This document shows, one piece after another, positions 1-7,874 of a stretch of DNA of 44,219 bases. Position 1 is the stretch's first letter, and every line of letters starts with the position of its first letter. The DNA comes from Gallionella sp. (GTDB lineage: Bacteria > Pseudomonadota > Gammaproteobacteria > Burkholderiales > Gallionellaceae): NCBI GenBank assembly GCA_003134595.1, contig PLBS01000068.1, positions 1 to 44,219 of the forward strand. The letters are read 5' to 3'. The notes below the pieces were generated by a model. It was not told where the DNA came from. It saw only the letters and a list, made by a program, of their open reading frames with translations, and made no database searches. The position numbers and the translations under genes were made by a program.

Positions 1-43
1 AAGCCCCAACAACACACGCAGGGCCCGCTCCTACAAGTCGTCA

Positions 44-1243
44 TCATTCCGCATGCAAAGCCTCCACCGGATCCAGCCTCGCCGCACGCCGTGCCGGTGC
101 AACACCAGCCACCAGACCAATAGTGACTGCACTGAATTCGGCGAGCACGGCAAACAGCCACGGCGTATGCACCGGCAAAGCCGGGAACAGCAGATGCAAC
201 GCCTGTGCGATGCCGACCCCAAGAGCCAGCCCCGCTAATCCACCCAGCGCGGACAGCAGCATCGCCTCGCCCAGAAACAGCGTCAACACTTGTCGTTCTT
301 GCGCCCCCAAGGCACGCAGCAGGCCGATTTCAGAAGTACGCTCGGTGACGGCCATGGTCATGATGGTCAGGATACCGACCCCACCCACCAGCAGGGAGAT
401 CCCGCCCAGTGCGCCTACCGCGAAGGTGATGACATCCAGCACCGAGCCGAGTACCTCAAGGGCTTTTTCTTGCGGGATTAAGGTGAAGTCTTCGCGCCCG
501 TGCCGTTCCTTGAGCAGCGCGGTAATGTCACGCACCACGTCTTGCAAATCGGCGTTGGCCTTGTAACTCACCTGAATTTCCATCAGTCCAGGACGATTGA
601 ATAATTCGAGCGCGCGTGCGGCGGGAATGAACACGGTATCGTCGAGATCGAAGCCGAGCATCTGCCCCTTGGTCTCCATCACGCCAACCACCCGGTAGCG
701 TTGCCCGCCGATGCGCAAATAACTGCCGAGCGGATTCTGTCCTGCGAACAATTCCTGCCGCACTTTTGAGCCGAGCACGACCAACGCGCGAGCCTGGGTC
801 GGATCATCATCGGGCAGGAAACTGCCAGTCTGCACATTGCTTGACATGACCTTGGTGAGATCGTGTCCCGCCCCGAACACCGTGGTGCGGCGCGTCTTGC
901 CATTGGCGCGCACCTCGGCATTACCCGTCACACTGGGATTGACGTACTCGACATTCGCCAAGTGGCGCAAGGCCTGCGCATCCTCGATGGAAAGCTGCCT
1001 GACCGAACCGAAGATGCCCACGTTGCCACCCTGTGTCTGCGTCTTGCCGGGCTGGATGGCGATCAAGTTAGTGCCGAACTGGTTGAATTCAGCCAGCACG
1101 AATTGATGCAAGCCTTCGCCGATGGAGGTGAGCAGAATCACGGCCGTGATGCCGATGGCGATGCCCAGGCCGGTGAGAAAACTGCGTAGCCGATAGGCCA
1201 GGAAGCTGGAGGTGGTCAGGCGAATGAGATCTGGAAATAACAT
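44..1243 (-). CDS. MacB/FtsX-type ABC transporter permease
   Basis: 399 aa; N-terminal TM followed by MacB-like periplasmic domain and C-terminal FtsX motif (MTMAVTERTSEIGLLRALGA, GLVAGVAPARRAARLDPVEALHAE). Confidence 0.93.
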   Translation of the reverse strand: MLFPDLIRLTTSSFLAYRLRSFLTGLGIAIGITAVILLTSIGEGLHQFVLAEFNQFGTNLIAIQPGKTQTQGGNVGIFGSVRQLSIEDAQALRHLANVEYVNPSVTGNAEVRANGKTRRTTVFGAGHDLTKVMSSNVQTGSFLPDDDPTQARALVVLGSKVRQELFAGQNPLGSYLRIGGQRYRVVGVMETKGQMLGFDLDDTVFIPAARALELFNRPGLMEIQVSYKANADLQDVVRDITALLKERHGREDFTLIPQEKALEVLGSVLDVITFAVGALGGISLLVGGVGILTIMTMAVTERTSEIGLLRALGAQERQVLTLFLGEAMLLSALGGLAGLALGVGIAQALHLLFPALPVHTPWLFAVLAEFSAVTIGLVAGVAPARRAARLDPVEALHAE

Positions 1244-1249
1244 AAGCCC

Positions 1250-1460
1250 GTCATTCCGGCGCAGGCCGGAATCCAGTCAATAAAAAACTTCCCGCGACGC
1301 GGGACAAAAACCAAAAGCCTGTTGGATAAAACCGCTGGATTCCGGCAGCCCTCACCTCGGCTCCTCGCTTCGCTCTCCTCTCCCGCTTGCGGGAGATGAG
1401 GCAATCGTCCCTTCCCCCTCGCAGGGGGAAGGTTAGGATGGGGGTTTCAGCGGGAATGAC
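1250..1460. repeat. REP/MITE-like palindrome (gtcattccgg...ggaatgac family) with a second palindrome inserted near its right end
   Basis: Left end gtcattccggcgcaggccggaatccag and right end cgggaatgac as in the copies at 17501 and 23565; interrupted at about 1346-1449 by ccctcacc...gcttgcgggag...ttccccctcgcagggggaaggttaggatggggg. Confidence 0.7.
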
Positions 1461-1489
1461 GCTGTTTTCGGTCTAATGGACAATCCGGC

Positions 1490-2887
1490 ATGAACAAATC
1501 TATTGCTGAGGCCGACATGCTCCAACATCTGCGCAGCGGGATGCCGGGCATCGTCTGGCCCGCCATACCGAATCAGGCAGCGGCAAATATCCTTGCGTTG
1601 TTGCAGCAACTGGAGCAGAGCCAATGGTGGCCGCAGGAAAAAATGCTGGACAGACAGCTCACACAATTCGGGATACTCGCAGCGCATGCCTACCGCCATT
1701 CACCTTTTTTTCGTGCCCGCTTCGATCAGGCCGGACTGGATGTAAACCAACCGTGGTCAGCAGCTTACCATGCCAGAATTCCTCTGCTGACCCGCGCCGA
1801 ACTGATGCAGGCGGCAGATCAAATTCGCTGCCGGGCAGTGCCGCGCGAACATGGCGCAGTAAACGAAGTTCAAACCTCCGGTTCGACCGGACAGACGATT
1901 TCAGTTCTCCGCACGGAGGTGTCCCAATTGTTCTGGCTGGCACTGGCGATGCGCGATCATTTGTGGCATCGCCGCGATTTTTCCGCATCGCTCGCGGTGA
2001 TCAAGGCGCTCACCCCGTCGATGGATGATCCGCTCGAAGCGGCGCGAATCGGCTGGGGACATCCGGCAACGCTGTTGCTGGCCACCGGACCTTCATACGC
2101 GCAACCTCTGTCCATGGATGTTGCGCAACAAGCCGACTGGCTCATGCGCCGCGATCCGCATTATCTGCTGACCTATCCTTCCAACCTCAGCGCGCTGCTC
2201 GACGAATTCGAAAAGCGCGGCGGTTTTCCTCCTTCGCTGCGCGAAGTGCGCACCATAGGTGAAACGCTGTCAACCGACACGCGCGAACGCTGCCGGCACT
2301 TGGGCGGAGTAAAAGTGGTGGACATGTACAGCTCGCAGGAAGCCGGCATCATCGCGCTGCAATGCCCGGTCAGCGGGCATTATCACGTGCAAAGCGAGAG
2401 CTTGCTGGTCGAGGTGCTGGACGATGACGGCCAGCCATGCAAGCCGGGCGAAGTCGGGCGTATCGTCATCACCGATCTGCACAACTTCGCCACCCCCATC
2501 ATCCGTTATGAAATCCGCGACTATGCCGAGGTCGGCCCTGCCTGCCCGTGCGGGCGCGGCCTGCGGACTCTTGCTCGCATCATGGGACGGCGGCGCAATA
2601 TGCTGGTGCTGCCAAACGGTGAACGACATTGGCCGCTGCTTGGCGCGTACCGGTTCCGCGAAGTCGCAACCATCAAACAATACCAGGTTGTTCAACACGC
2701 TCTCGACGATATCGAAGTGAAACTGGTGGTGGAACATCCTCTATCGAGCGGACAGGAAGCACGGCTCAGCGCCATCATCCACAATGCGCTGGGACATGCC
2801 TTTCCGCTGCGCTTCAGCTATTTCAATCAGGAATTAGCGAAGACACGAGGCGGAAAGTTTGAGGAATTCGTTTCGTTAATCAGATGA
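1490..2887 (+). CDS. PaaK/CapK-family adenylate-forming ligase-like protein
   Basis: 465 aa; TSGSTGQ nucleotide-binding loop, YSSQEAGIIA, IIRYEIRDYAEVG and CPCGRGLRTLARIMGRR typical of the PaaK family. Confidence 0.85.
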   Translation: MNKSIAEADMLQHLRSGMPGIVWPAIPNQAAANILALLQQLEQSQWWPQEKMLDRQLTQFGILAAHAYRHSPFFRARFDQAGLDVNQPWSAAYHARIPLLTRAELMQAADQIRCRAVPREHGAVNEVQTSGSTGQTISVLRTEVSQLFWLALAMRDHLWHRRDFSASLAVIKALTPSMDDPLEAARIGWGHPATLLLATGPSYAQPLSMDVAQQADWLMRRDPHYLLTYPSNLSALLDEFEKRGGFPPSLREVRTIGETLSTDTRERCRHLGGVKVVDMYSSQEAGIIALQCPVSGHYHVQSESLLVEVLDDDGQPCKPGEVGRIVITDLHNFATPIIRYEIRDYAEVGPACPCGRGLRTLARIMGRRRNMLVLPNGERHWPLLGAYRFREVATIKQYQVVQHALDDIEVKLVVEHPLSSGQEARLSAIIHNALGHAFPLRFSYFNQELAKTRGGKFEEFVSLIR

Positions 2888-2904
2888 TCGACATAGCCGA
2901 GAGC

Positions 2905-2954
2905 TATAACCAACGACTTACCAAGCGTTTTTTGCCTGGTTAGTCGGATGGCTA
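2905..2954 (-). repeat. 50-nt dispersed stem-loop element, copy C2
   Basis: Reverse complement TAGCCATCCGACTA-ACCAGGCAAAAAACGCTTGGT-AAGTCGTTGGTTATA. Confidence 0.85.
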
Positions 2955-3002
2955 TAACCAATGACTTGGCTGTCGTTATCGGACAGCCTAGTCAGATGGC
3001 TA
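2953..3002 (-). repeat. 50-nt dispersed stem-loop element, copy C1
   Basis: Reverse complement TAGCCATCTGACTA-GGCTGTCCGATAACGACAGCC-AAGTCATTGGTTATA; tandem with C2, sharing 2 bp. Confidence 0.88.
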
Positions 3003-3023
3003 GTAGTTTTACCAGTGGTTCCA

Positions 3024-3554
3024 TCAGTACAAATCCTTTTCTTCGAGTGCCCTGAACAGATGCTCTACATTTTGGTCGGTAAACGAACCGCCCCGCCGCT
3101 CGATCAATTCCACCCTGACACCGGTCATAGGATCACGCCGCAAAAAAATCTGGCGTATCCCTTCATTCCCTATAATTGGCGTGTCGGCCATGTTACCAGC
3201 TTCGGTTGCCCGAAGAATTGCTTCATCCAGATCCGCAACTGCGAAGGCGATGTGGTGCACCCCGGAACCAAACTTCGCCAAAAATCTGGATATTTGCGAG
3301 TTAGGACAGGTGCCTTGCAGCAGAACCACCATTGTCCGGCCGGTTTCCATCACAGCGGACACCATGGACGAATGTTCGCCTTTGGTCGCGCGACGCTCCA
3401 CCAGCAAGAAGCCCAGGTCCCTGGAATACCAGCGGATAGCCTCATCAAGATTTTCTACGGCGATTGCGATGTGGTCTATTTCCACGATCAAATCGGCAAG
3501 TTGTGTCGCCAGAGGTGGCCTCATTCCGTATAGATTAGAGCTTGTGTGTTGCAT
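3024..3554 (-). CDS. VOC-superfamily (glyoxalase / methylmalonyl-CoA epimerase-like) protein
   Basis: IDHIAIAVENLDEAIRWYSRDLGF and GVHHIAFAVADLDEAI repeats. Confidence 0.85.
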   Translation of the reverse strand: MQHTSSNLYGMRPPLATQLADLIVEIDHIAIAVENLDEAIRWYSRDLGFLLVERRATKGEHSSMVSAVMETGRTMVVLLQGTCPNSQISRFLAKFGSGVHHIAFAVADLDEAILRATEAGNMADTPIIGNEGIRQIFLRRDPMTGVRVELIERRGGSFTDQNVEHLFRALEEKDLY

Positions 3555-3651
3555 CGCCTATAGCCTCACAGTATCTTGTCAATGAAACCAAAACTTGCTC
3601 ATTTTAGAACACTCTATCCCGGAGGGTGCAGTGGTGACGAGACGGTTTGTG

Positions 3652-4254
3652 TCAGCTGACTTTGCGCGCCACCAGATCGATCAGCGCCGACATGCCGCTA
3701 TGCGCCACGCCTTCGCTGATGAAGTCATCATGCTCGCGCAGATGTAAAATTTCCATATCGGCGAAGACGGTACGCAACATCGCTTCCGTGTACATATTCT
3801 CAGCTAGCGGTGGGCCGCCAGTGCCGTACTCCAACTGGCGCGGGGTATAGCCCTGCAATAGCAACAGCCCGCCGGGCTTGAGACAACGCTTGATATTGGC
3901 AAATAATATTTCGCGCTCGGCCGGGCCGGCAAACTGAATGAAGATCGCCGCCACAATATCGAAGCGCGCAGACCCCCAATCCCATTGCAACAGATCCACC
4001 ACTTCACGTTCAAGTTTCACGCCTCTTTGTTTAGCCAATTTGCCCGCCTTGGCCGAAGCCAGCTCGGAGTAATCCACCGAAAGCACCTGCAAACCCTGCC
4101 CGGCCAGCCACACCCCGTTGCGTCCTTCACCATCGGCCACTGCGAGGCAACTCATGCCCGGCTTGAGCAGGTCACGTTGCGACACCAGAAAGGCGTTCGG
4201 CTCGGTGCCAAAGAAATACTCCTCGCCCGCGTAGCGTTCGTCCCAAATATTCAT
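3652..4254 (-). CDS. SAM-dependent methyltransferase (TehB-like class I)
   Basis: MNIWDERYAGEEYFFGTEPNAFL...CLAVADGEGRNGVWLA; ATG at 4254-4252 overlaps the preceding TGA (TGATG). Confidence 0.88.
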   Translation of the reverse strand: MNIWDERYAGEEYFFGTEPNAFLVSQRDLLKPGMSCLAVADGEGRNGVWLAGQGLQVLSVDYSELASAKAGKLAKQRGVKLEREVVDLLQWDWGSARFDIVAAIFIQFAGPAEREILFANIKRCLKPGGLLLLQGYTPRQLEYGTGGPPLAENMYTEAMLRTVFADMEILHLREHDDFISEGVAHSGMSALIDLVARKVS

Positions 4255-4392
4255 CACGTATTTCCATAACGGCGTTTGAAATAACGGCTCAAAGCTTGCA
4301 CCGCATCATCCACATAGGTGAACACAACAGGGATGACCAACAAACTCAGAAAGGTCGAAGTAATGAGTCCGCCGATGATTGAAGATGGACAT
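4254..4392 (-). pseudogene. C-terminal remnant of an RND (HAE1-type) efflux pump
   Basis: Reverse complement translates to IIGGLITSTFLSLLVIPVVFTYVDDAVQALSRYFKRRYGNT*, matching the tail of the intact RND at 7875-10940 (VIGGLITSTFLSLLVIPVVFTYVDD); no pump sequence recognised upstream of about 4392. Confidence 0.82.
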
Positions 4393-4450
4393 CTTCACCT
4401 TCGTCGACCTCGACAGATTCCAAAACATATTCGCTTGCCCCTTGGTCATT

Positions 4451-5260
4451 TCATTCATGCGCCGGGGTGACACTTTGGCGAAGAGATTCGTTCACTAACA
4501 CAGCGCGCCGTGCATATACGGCAGCCTCCTGATCGCGCCCCAATTGGGTCGATACACGCGCCATTCCGTCCAAATCTTCACCGATACGTGTGCTCAGATC
4601 TAGTGACTTATCCATCTCCAACGTGGCTTGGTAATGTTGCAATGCACTCGCGTAGCGCGCCAACTCCTCTTCGGCCGCTGCGATGACACGCAAGGCATTG
4701 GCTTGTTCCTCCTGGCCTGCCCCACCCTCCTTGCTCAGCGCTTGTGCCAATGCCAGCGCACCTTCCGCATCGCCGTTCAGCAACAGCAGACGCGCGCGCA
4801 ATGCATCTATACCGAAGCGAGTAGCGCATTTCTTTTCGCACAGTTTTTCAGACAACTGCAAGGCCGATTCCGCCTCGCTCAATCGCGCCAGATTGGTCAG
4901 GATCACGGCCTTGCGAAAGGCGGCTGTCAGGTGAGATTCCGGCGGATATATCCGCACCTTCTCCAGCAGTATCTTATCCAGCCAAATCAGTGCGGCTGCA
5001 TCGTCGTGCAGTTGATGAGTCACCGTGGCCAGATTGATCAGCGTCGTGGCGGCTTCCGCCGTGTCGTCCAACGATTGCTGCAGCACCAAGGCTTTGGCGA
5101 AATCATGTTGCGCGCGCAACAGCTCGCCGTCCCTTAATGCCCGTCGTGCATCTTTGTCCGCCGCCTGGGCTTGTTCCAAGGCTTGCGGCAGATTGGGAGC
5201 AGGCGCACTGCCACACGCCGCCAACATCCCCGTCAAGAGCAATATAAAAAATCTAGTCAT
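4451..5260 (-). CDS. TPR-like lipoprotein associated with the MCE operon
   Basis: Lipobox MTRFFILLLTGMLAACGS, then alpha-helical TPR-like repeats; overlaps the end of the upstream MCE gene. Confidence 0.8.
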   Translation of the reverse strand: MTRFFILLLTGMLAACGSAPAPNLPQALEQAQAADKDARRALRDGELLRAQHDFAKALVLQQSLDDTAEAATTLINLATVTHQLHDDAAALIWLDKILLEKVRIYPPESHLTAAFRKAVILTNLARLSEAESALQLSEKLCEKKCATRFGIDALRARLLLLNGDAEGALALAQALSKEGGAGQEEQANALRVIAAAEEELARYASALQHYQATLEMDKSLDLSTRIGEDLDGMARVSTQLGRDQEAAVYARRAVLVNESLRQSVTPAHE

Positions 5261-6218
5261 GACTATCCATCCTGATCGGTCCGGTCTCAGGTACAGGGAC
5301 GACGCTCTTCAACGGCCAGTGAGTGCTCAAGGAATCGACCACTTCCTGCGTGTCACCAACCATTTCCCGTGTCTTGCCCAAGGTTTCGCGCGCCTCTCCC
5401 AATATCCCCGGCAACTGCGGCACTGAACGCTGTACCGCGTCTTTAATGATCTCGCTGGTCAAACTCAGGCTCTCCATACTGCTGTCGGCCTTCTTCAACA
5501 AAGCGGGCAACTCGCGGTCAAGTCTTGCCGACAGCGTTTCGGCATTAGCCGCCGATAGTCGCAAGGAGCGCAGCAATGGCCCCACTTCATTGTTGAGGTT
5601 GGTATCGAAACTGCCCAGCACACGGTCTATACGCTCCCGCGTTCCGCGCATCTCGGCTGAGAATTCACGCAGGTTCTTCAATGTCTGACGCACGTCGCCA
5701 TCAGGATCATGCAGTGTCTGGTGCAAATCATCGAGGATCGGCATGATGCGATTCTTCACATCGACCACCGCTTGTTCCAATCCGCTGGCACGCTCGAAAC
5801 GTACCTTGTCGCCCGCTGCCAACACAAGTTTATCTTTCGACCCTGAGCTGATCTCGAGCACCCCGTCACCAATCACCCCTTCTTTTTTCAGGCTCATCAC
5901 CGCATCCTGTCTGATCAACTTGAGGTGCTTCGTTTCGATGCTGACCTCGACTTGTACGAGCCCCTGCTCATCCAGTGTCAGAGTGTTCAGCTTACCGATC
6001 TTGAATCCGCTGAATTTAACCGGCATGCCTACACTCAAGTCTTGTCCGCTATCGGCGACAAAATAAATCGGGGACTTTGCCGTAAACTCGCCTTTTTTTA
6101 CGCCAGTCCACACAAAAGCCAGCCCCATTCCTATCGCCGCGAGCAATATGAATACGGCTGCTTTTCCAAACAGATTTTTGAAACGCTCGTCTTTGTCATC
6201 TAACAATGCCACATACAC
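5253..6218 (-). CDS. MCE-domain (MlaD/PqiB-like) substrate-binding protein
   Basis: N-terminal TM; PIYFVADSGQDLSVGMPVKFSGFKIGKL...VSLKKEGVIGDGVLEI-type MCE domain, then coiled coil. Confidence 0.9.
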   Translation of the reverse strand: MYVALLDDKDERFKNLFGKAAVFILLAAIGMGLAFVWTGVKKGEFTAKSPIYFVADSGQDLSVGMPVKFSGFKIGKLNTLTLDEQGLVQVEVSIETKHLKLIRQDAVMSLKKEGVIGDGVLEISSGSKDKLVLAAGDKVRFERASGLEQAVVDVKNRIMPILDDLHQTLHDPDGDVRQTLKNLREFSAEMRGTRERIDRVLGSFDTNLNNEVGPLLRSLRLSAANAETLSARLDRELPALLKKADSSMESLSLTSEIIKDAVQRSVPQLPGILGEARETLGKTREMVGDTQEVVDSLSTHWPLKSVVPVPETGPIRMDSHD

Positions 6219-6219
6219 C

Positions 6220-6918
6220 TCACTCGATCTTTTCCCAGGGCAGAGTCGTCGGCTTATCTGCTATCGCCAATACCGTCCGTCCTTCGGCGGCATAGGATTC
6301 CAGCGCCATTATCCAGCAGTTCGCCAAACGCGCGTTGACATCCTCGAACAGCGCGGCATCCACCACCAGCACAGGCGACGTTTGCAGCAAAGCGCGCAAC
6401 AGCCCGGCCAATTTGCATTGCCAAGGTTCGACGCTATGCGGTTGGGCAACCATGAATTCAGCGAATTCATCCGGCTCCAGACCCAGTACGGACAACCAAT
6501 GCTGGACGCTTTGCTCGGTTGCAATCACGTCACGCCGGGCGTGATACCACAGCGGCAAGGTGACATTCTCCCAAATCTTGAGGTTGCTGATCAGGCCGCC
6601 ATTCGCTGCCACCCAACCCACACGCCCCGGCCGGCCCGCGCTCACCGGCTGCCATATCAATGGCACGGGCCCGCTATTGTGCCTTCTTTCCCCAAACGGG
6701 CCGATCACGGCCAACTTGTGGTGTCTTCTGTCGCCTTGCACGATCTCGATGCTGCCTGCCCTGCAAACAGTTTCGCCGATCGCATTATCGATCATGGCAT
6801 TTTTTTCATCGTTGGAAGCAAGTTGCAACAGCCGCGTCTCGCCCGAATGCAGCATAAAAGTATATGCGCGATCCGAACCTTCGCAGCGCACACCGTTAAA
6901 TCTGAACAACGCGTTCAT
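6220..6918 (-). CDS. MlaF-like ABC ATP-binding subunit, apparently catalytically degenerate
   Basis: Lies between MCE and MlaE-type genes; GGLISNLKIWENVTLPLWYH aligns with the MlaF-type ALFSDLTVFENVAFPL region, but no Walker A, LSGGQ, Walker B Glu or H-loop His is visible. Confidence 0.75.
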   Translation of the reverse strand: MNALFRFNGVRCEGSDRAYTFMLHSGETRLLQLASNDEKNAMIDNAIGETVCRAGSIEIVQGDRRHHKLAVIGPFGERRHNSGPVPLIWQPVSAGRPGRVGWVAANGGLISNLKIWENVTLPLWYHARRDVIATEQSVQHWLSVLGLEPDEFAEFMVAQPHSVEPWQCKLAGLLRALLQTSPVLVVDAALFEDVNARLANCWIMALESYAAEGRTVLAIADKPTTLPWEKIE

Positions 6919-6980
6919 AATCTAACGAGAAACTCGCGTAGCGAGCCCTTGTCCCCCTCGCCCTGTGGGAGAGGGCGGGG

Positions 6981-7035
6981 AGAGGGAACGGGCATGGCGG
7001 GTTTTATTATCATTTGTGGAATCTGCCATGCCCGT
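6981..7035. repeat. Inverted-repeat hairpin (acgggcatggc...gccatgcccgt), copy 1
   Basis: agagggaACGGGCATGGC-gggttttattatcatttgtggaatct-GCCATGCCCGT; ends at the mlaE-like stop codon; homologous to 30604-30660. Confidence 0.85.
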
Positions 7036-7871
7036 CAGAAAAGCAGAACCGTGATCAGTCCGTCACATGCGAATACCGCCATCAGACTGCGCATGACTGC
7101 GCGCGATGCAGCTACCGGGATCTCGGTCATGGCGCGCGTCACTGTCAGCCCATAATAGCAAGGCACCACCGACATCAACATTCCGAAGCAGATACTTTTC
7201 AACAATGCCGCAAATATCTCCAAATAACTGATCATCTCGAAAAAATGGCCGACTTCGCCGATCAATGAGACGTCAATATGCCAGGCGGTCACGATCATGC
7301 CCGTACCGATCGCAACGACCTGGAAGTAAAACGTCAGCACCAGGCTGGTTATCGTCATCGCCAGCATTCTCGGCACCACCAGATACGCTACAGGCGAGAT
7401 GCCCATGCGCCGCAAACTCTTTATTTCGCCATTCACCTGCATCGCGGCGAGTTCACTGGCGATCGCCGAACTGCTGCGCCCGACGATCACGATCGCCGTC
7501 AGCAAAGGTCCCAGCTCCCGCACCACCGTCCAGATCAGCACCTGCAAAGTCAGCAATTCGTTGCGCCCGACCAGATTGCTGACTTGCATCACCATGATCA
7601 GGCCCGCCAGAAAACCCATGACAGTGATCGGCCCCACCGATTGGATGCCCGTAAAATAGAGCTGCTTGAGCAGTGTCCTTCGTACCGGCCACCTGATCAC
7701 CGCCGGCAGTGCATGGAGAACTTGCCCGACCAGAGCCACACTGTCACGCACGAACAGTCCCTGCATGCCAAGCCAATTTTGCATTTGCATTACAGGATTT
7801 TTCATTGTTGCGTCCGCTCTTTCACGCCGTTGCGCTCCTCGCTGTCCGCCACTGCGTAGCGTTCGTCCCAT
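7035..7871 (-). CDS. MlaE-type ABC transporter permease
   Basis: MlaE/YrbE family: GPITVMGFLAGLIMVMQ, RELGPLLTAIVIVGRSSSAIASELAAMQVNGEIKSLRRMGISPV, LKSICFGMLMSVVPCYYG. Confidence 0.93.
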   Translation of the reverse strand: MGRTLRSGGQRGAQRRERADATMKNPVMQMQNWLGMQGLFVRDSVALVGQVLHALPAVIRWPVRRTLLKQLYFTGIQSVGPITVMGFLAGLIMVMQVSNLVGRNELLTLQVLIWTVVRELGPLLTAIVIVGRSSSAIASELAAMQVNGEIKSLRRMGISPVAYLVVPRMLAMTITSLVLTFYFQVVAIGTGMIVTAWHIDVSLIGEVGHFFEMISYLEIFAALLKSICFGMLMSVVPCYYGLTVTRAMTEIPVAASRAVMRSLMAVFACDGLITVLLF

Positions 7872-7874
7872 ATG

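Noticed and set aside
2905-3002. CRISPR-like repeat/spacer array (two adjacent 50-bp units with variable centres)
   Set aside because: Only two units; the variable centres are self-complementary hairpins rather than spacers; single copies occur elsewhere and no cas genes are visible.
2961-3533. 190-aa plus-strand ORF
   Set aside because: Starts inside a 50-nt repeat element and is antisense to the VOC protein.
6148-7155. 335-aa plus-strand ORF spanning several minus-strand genes
   Set aside because: Runs across the degenerate MlaF-like gene, a repeat hairpin and mlaE on the wrong strand; no domain.
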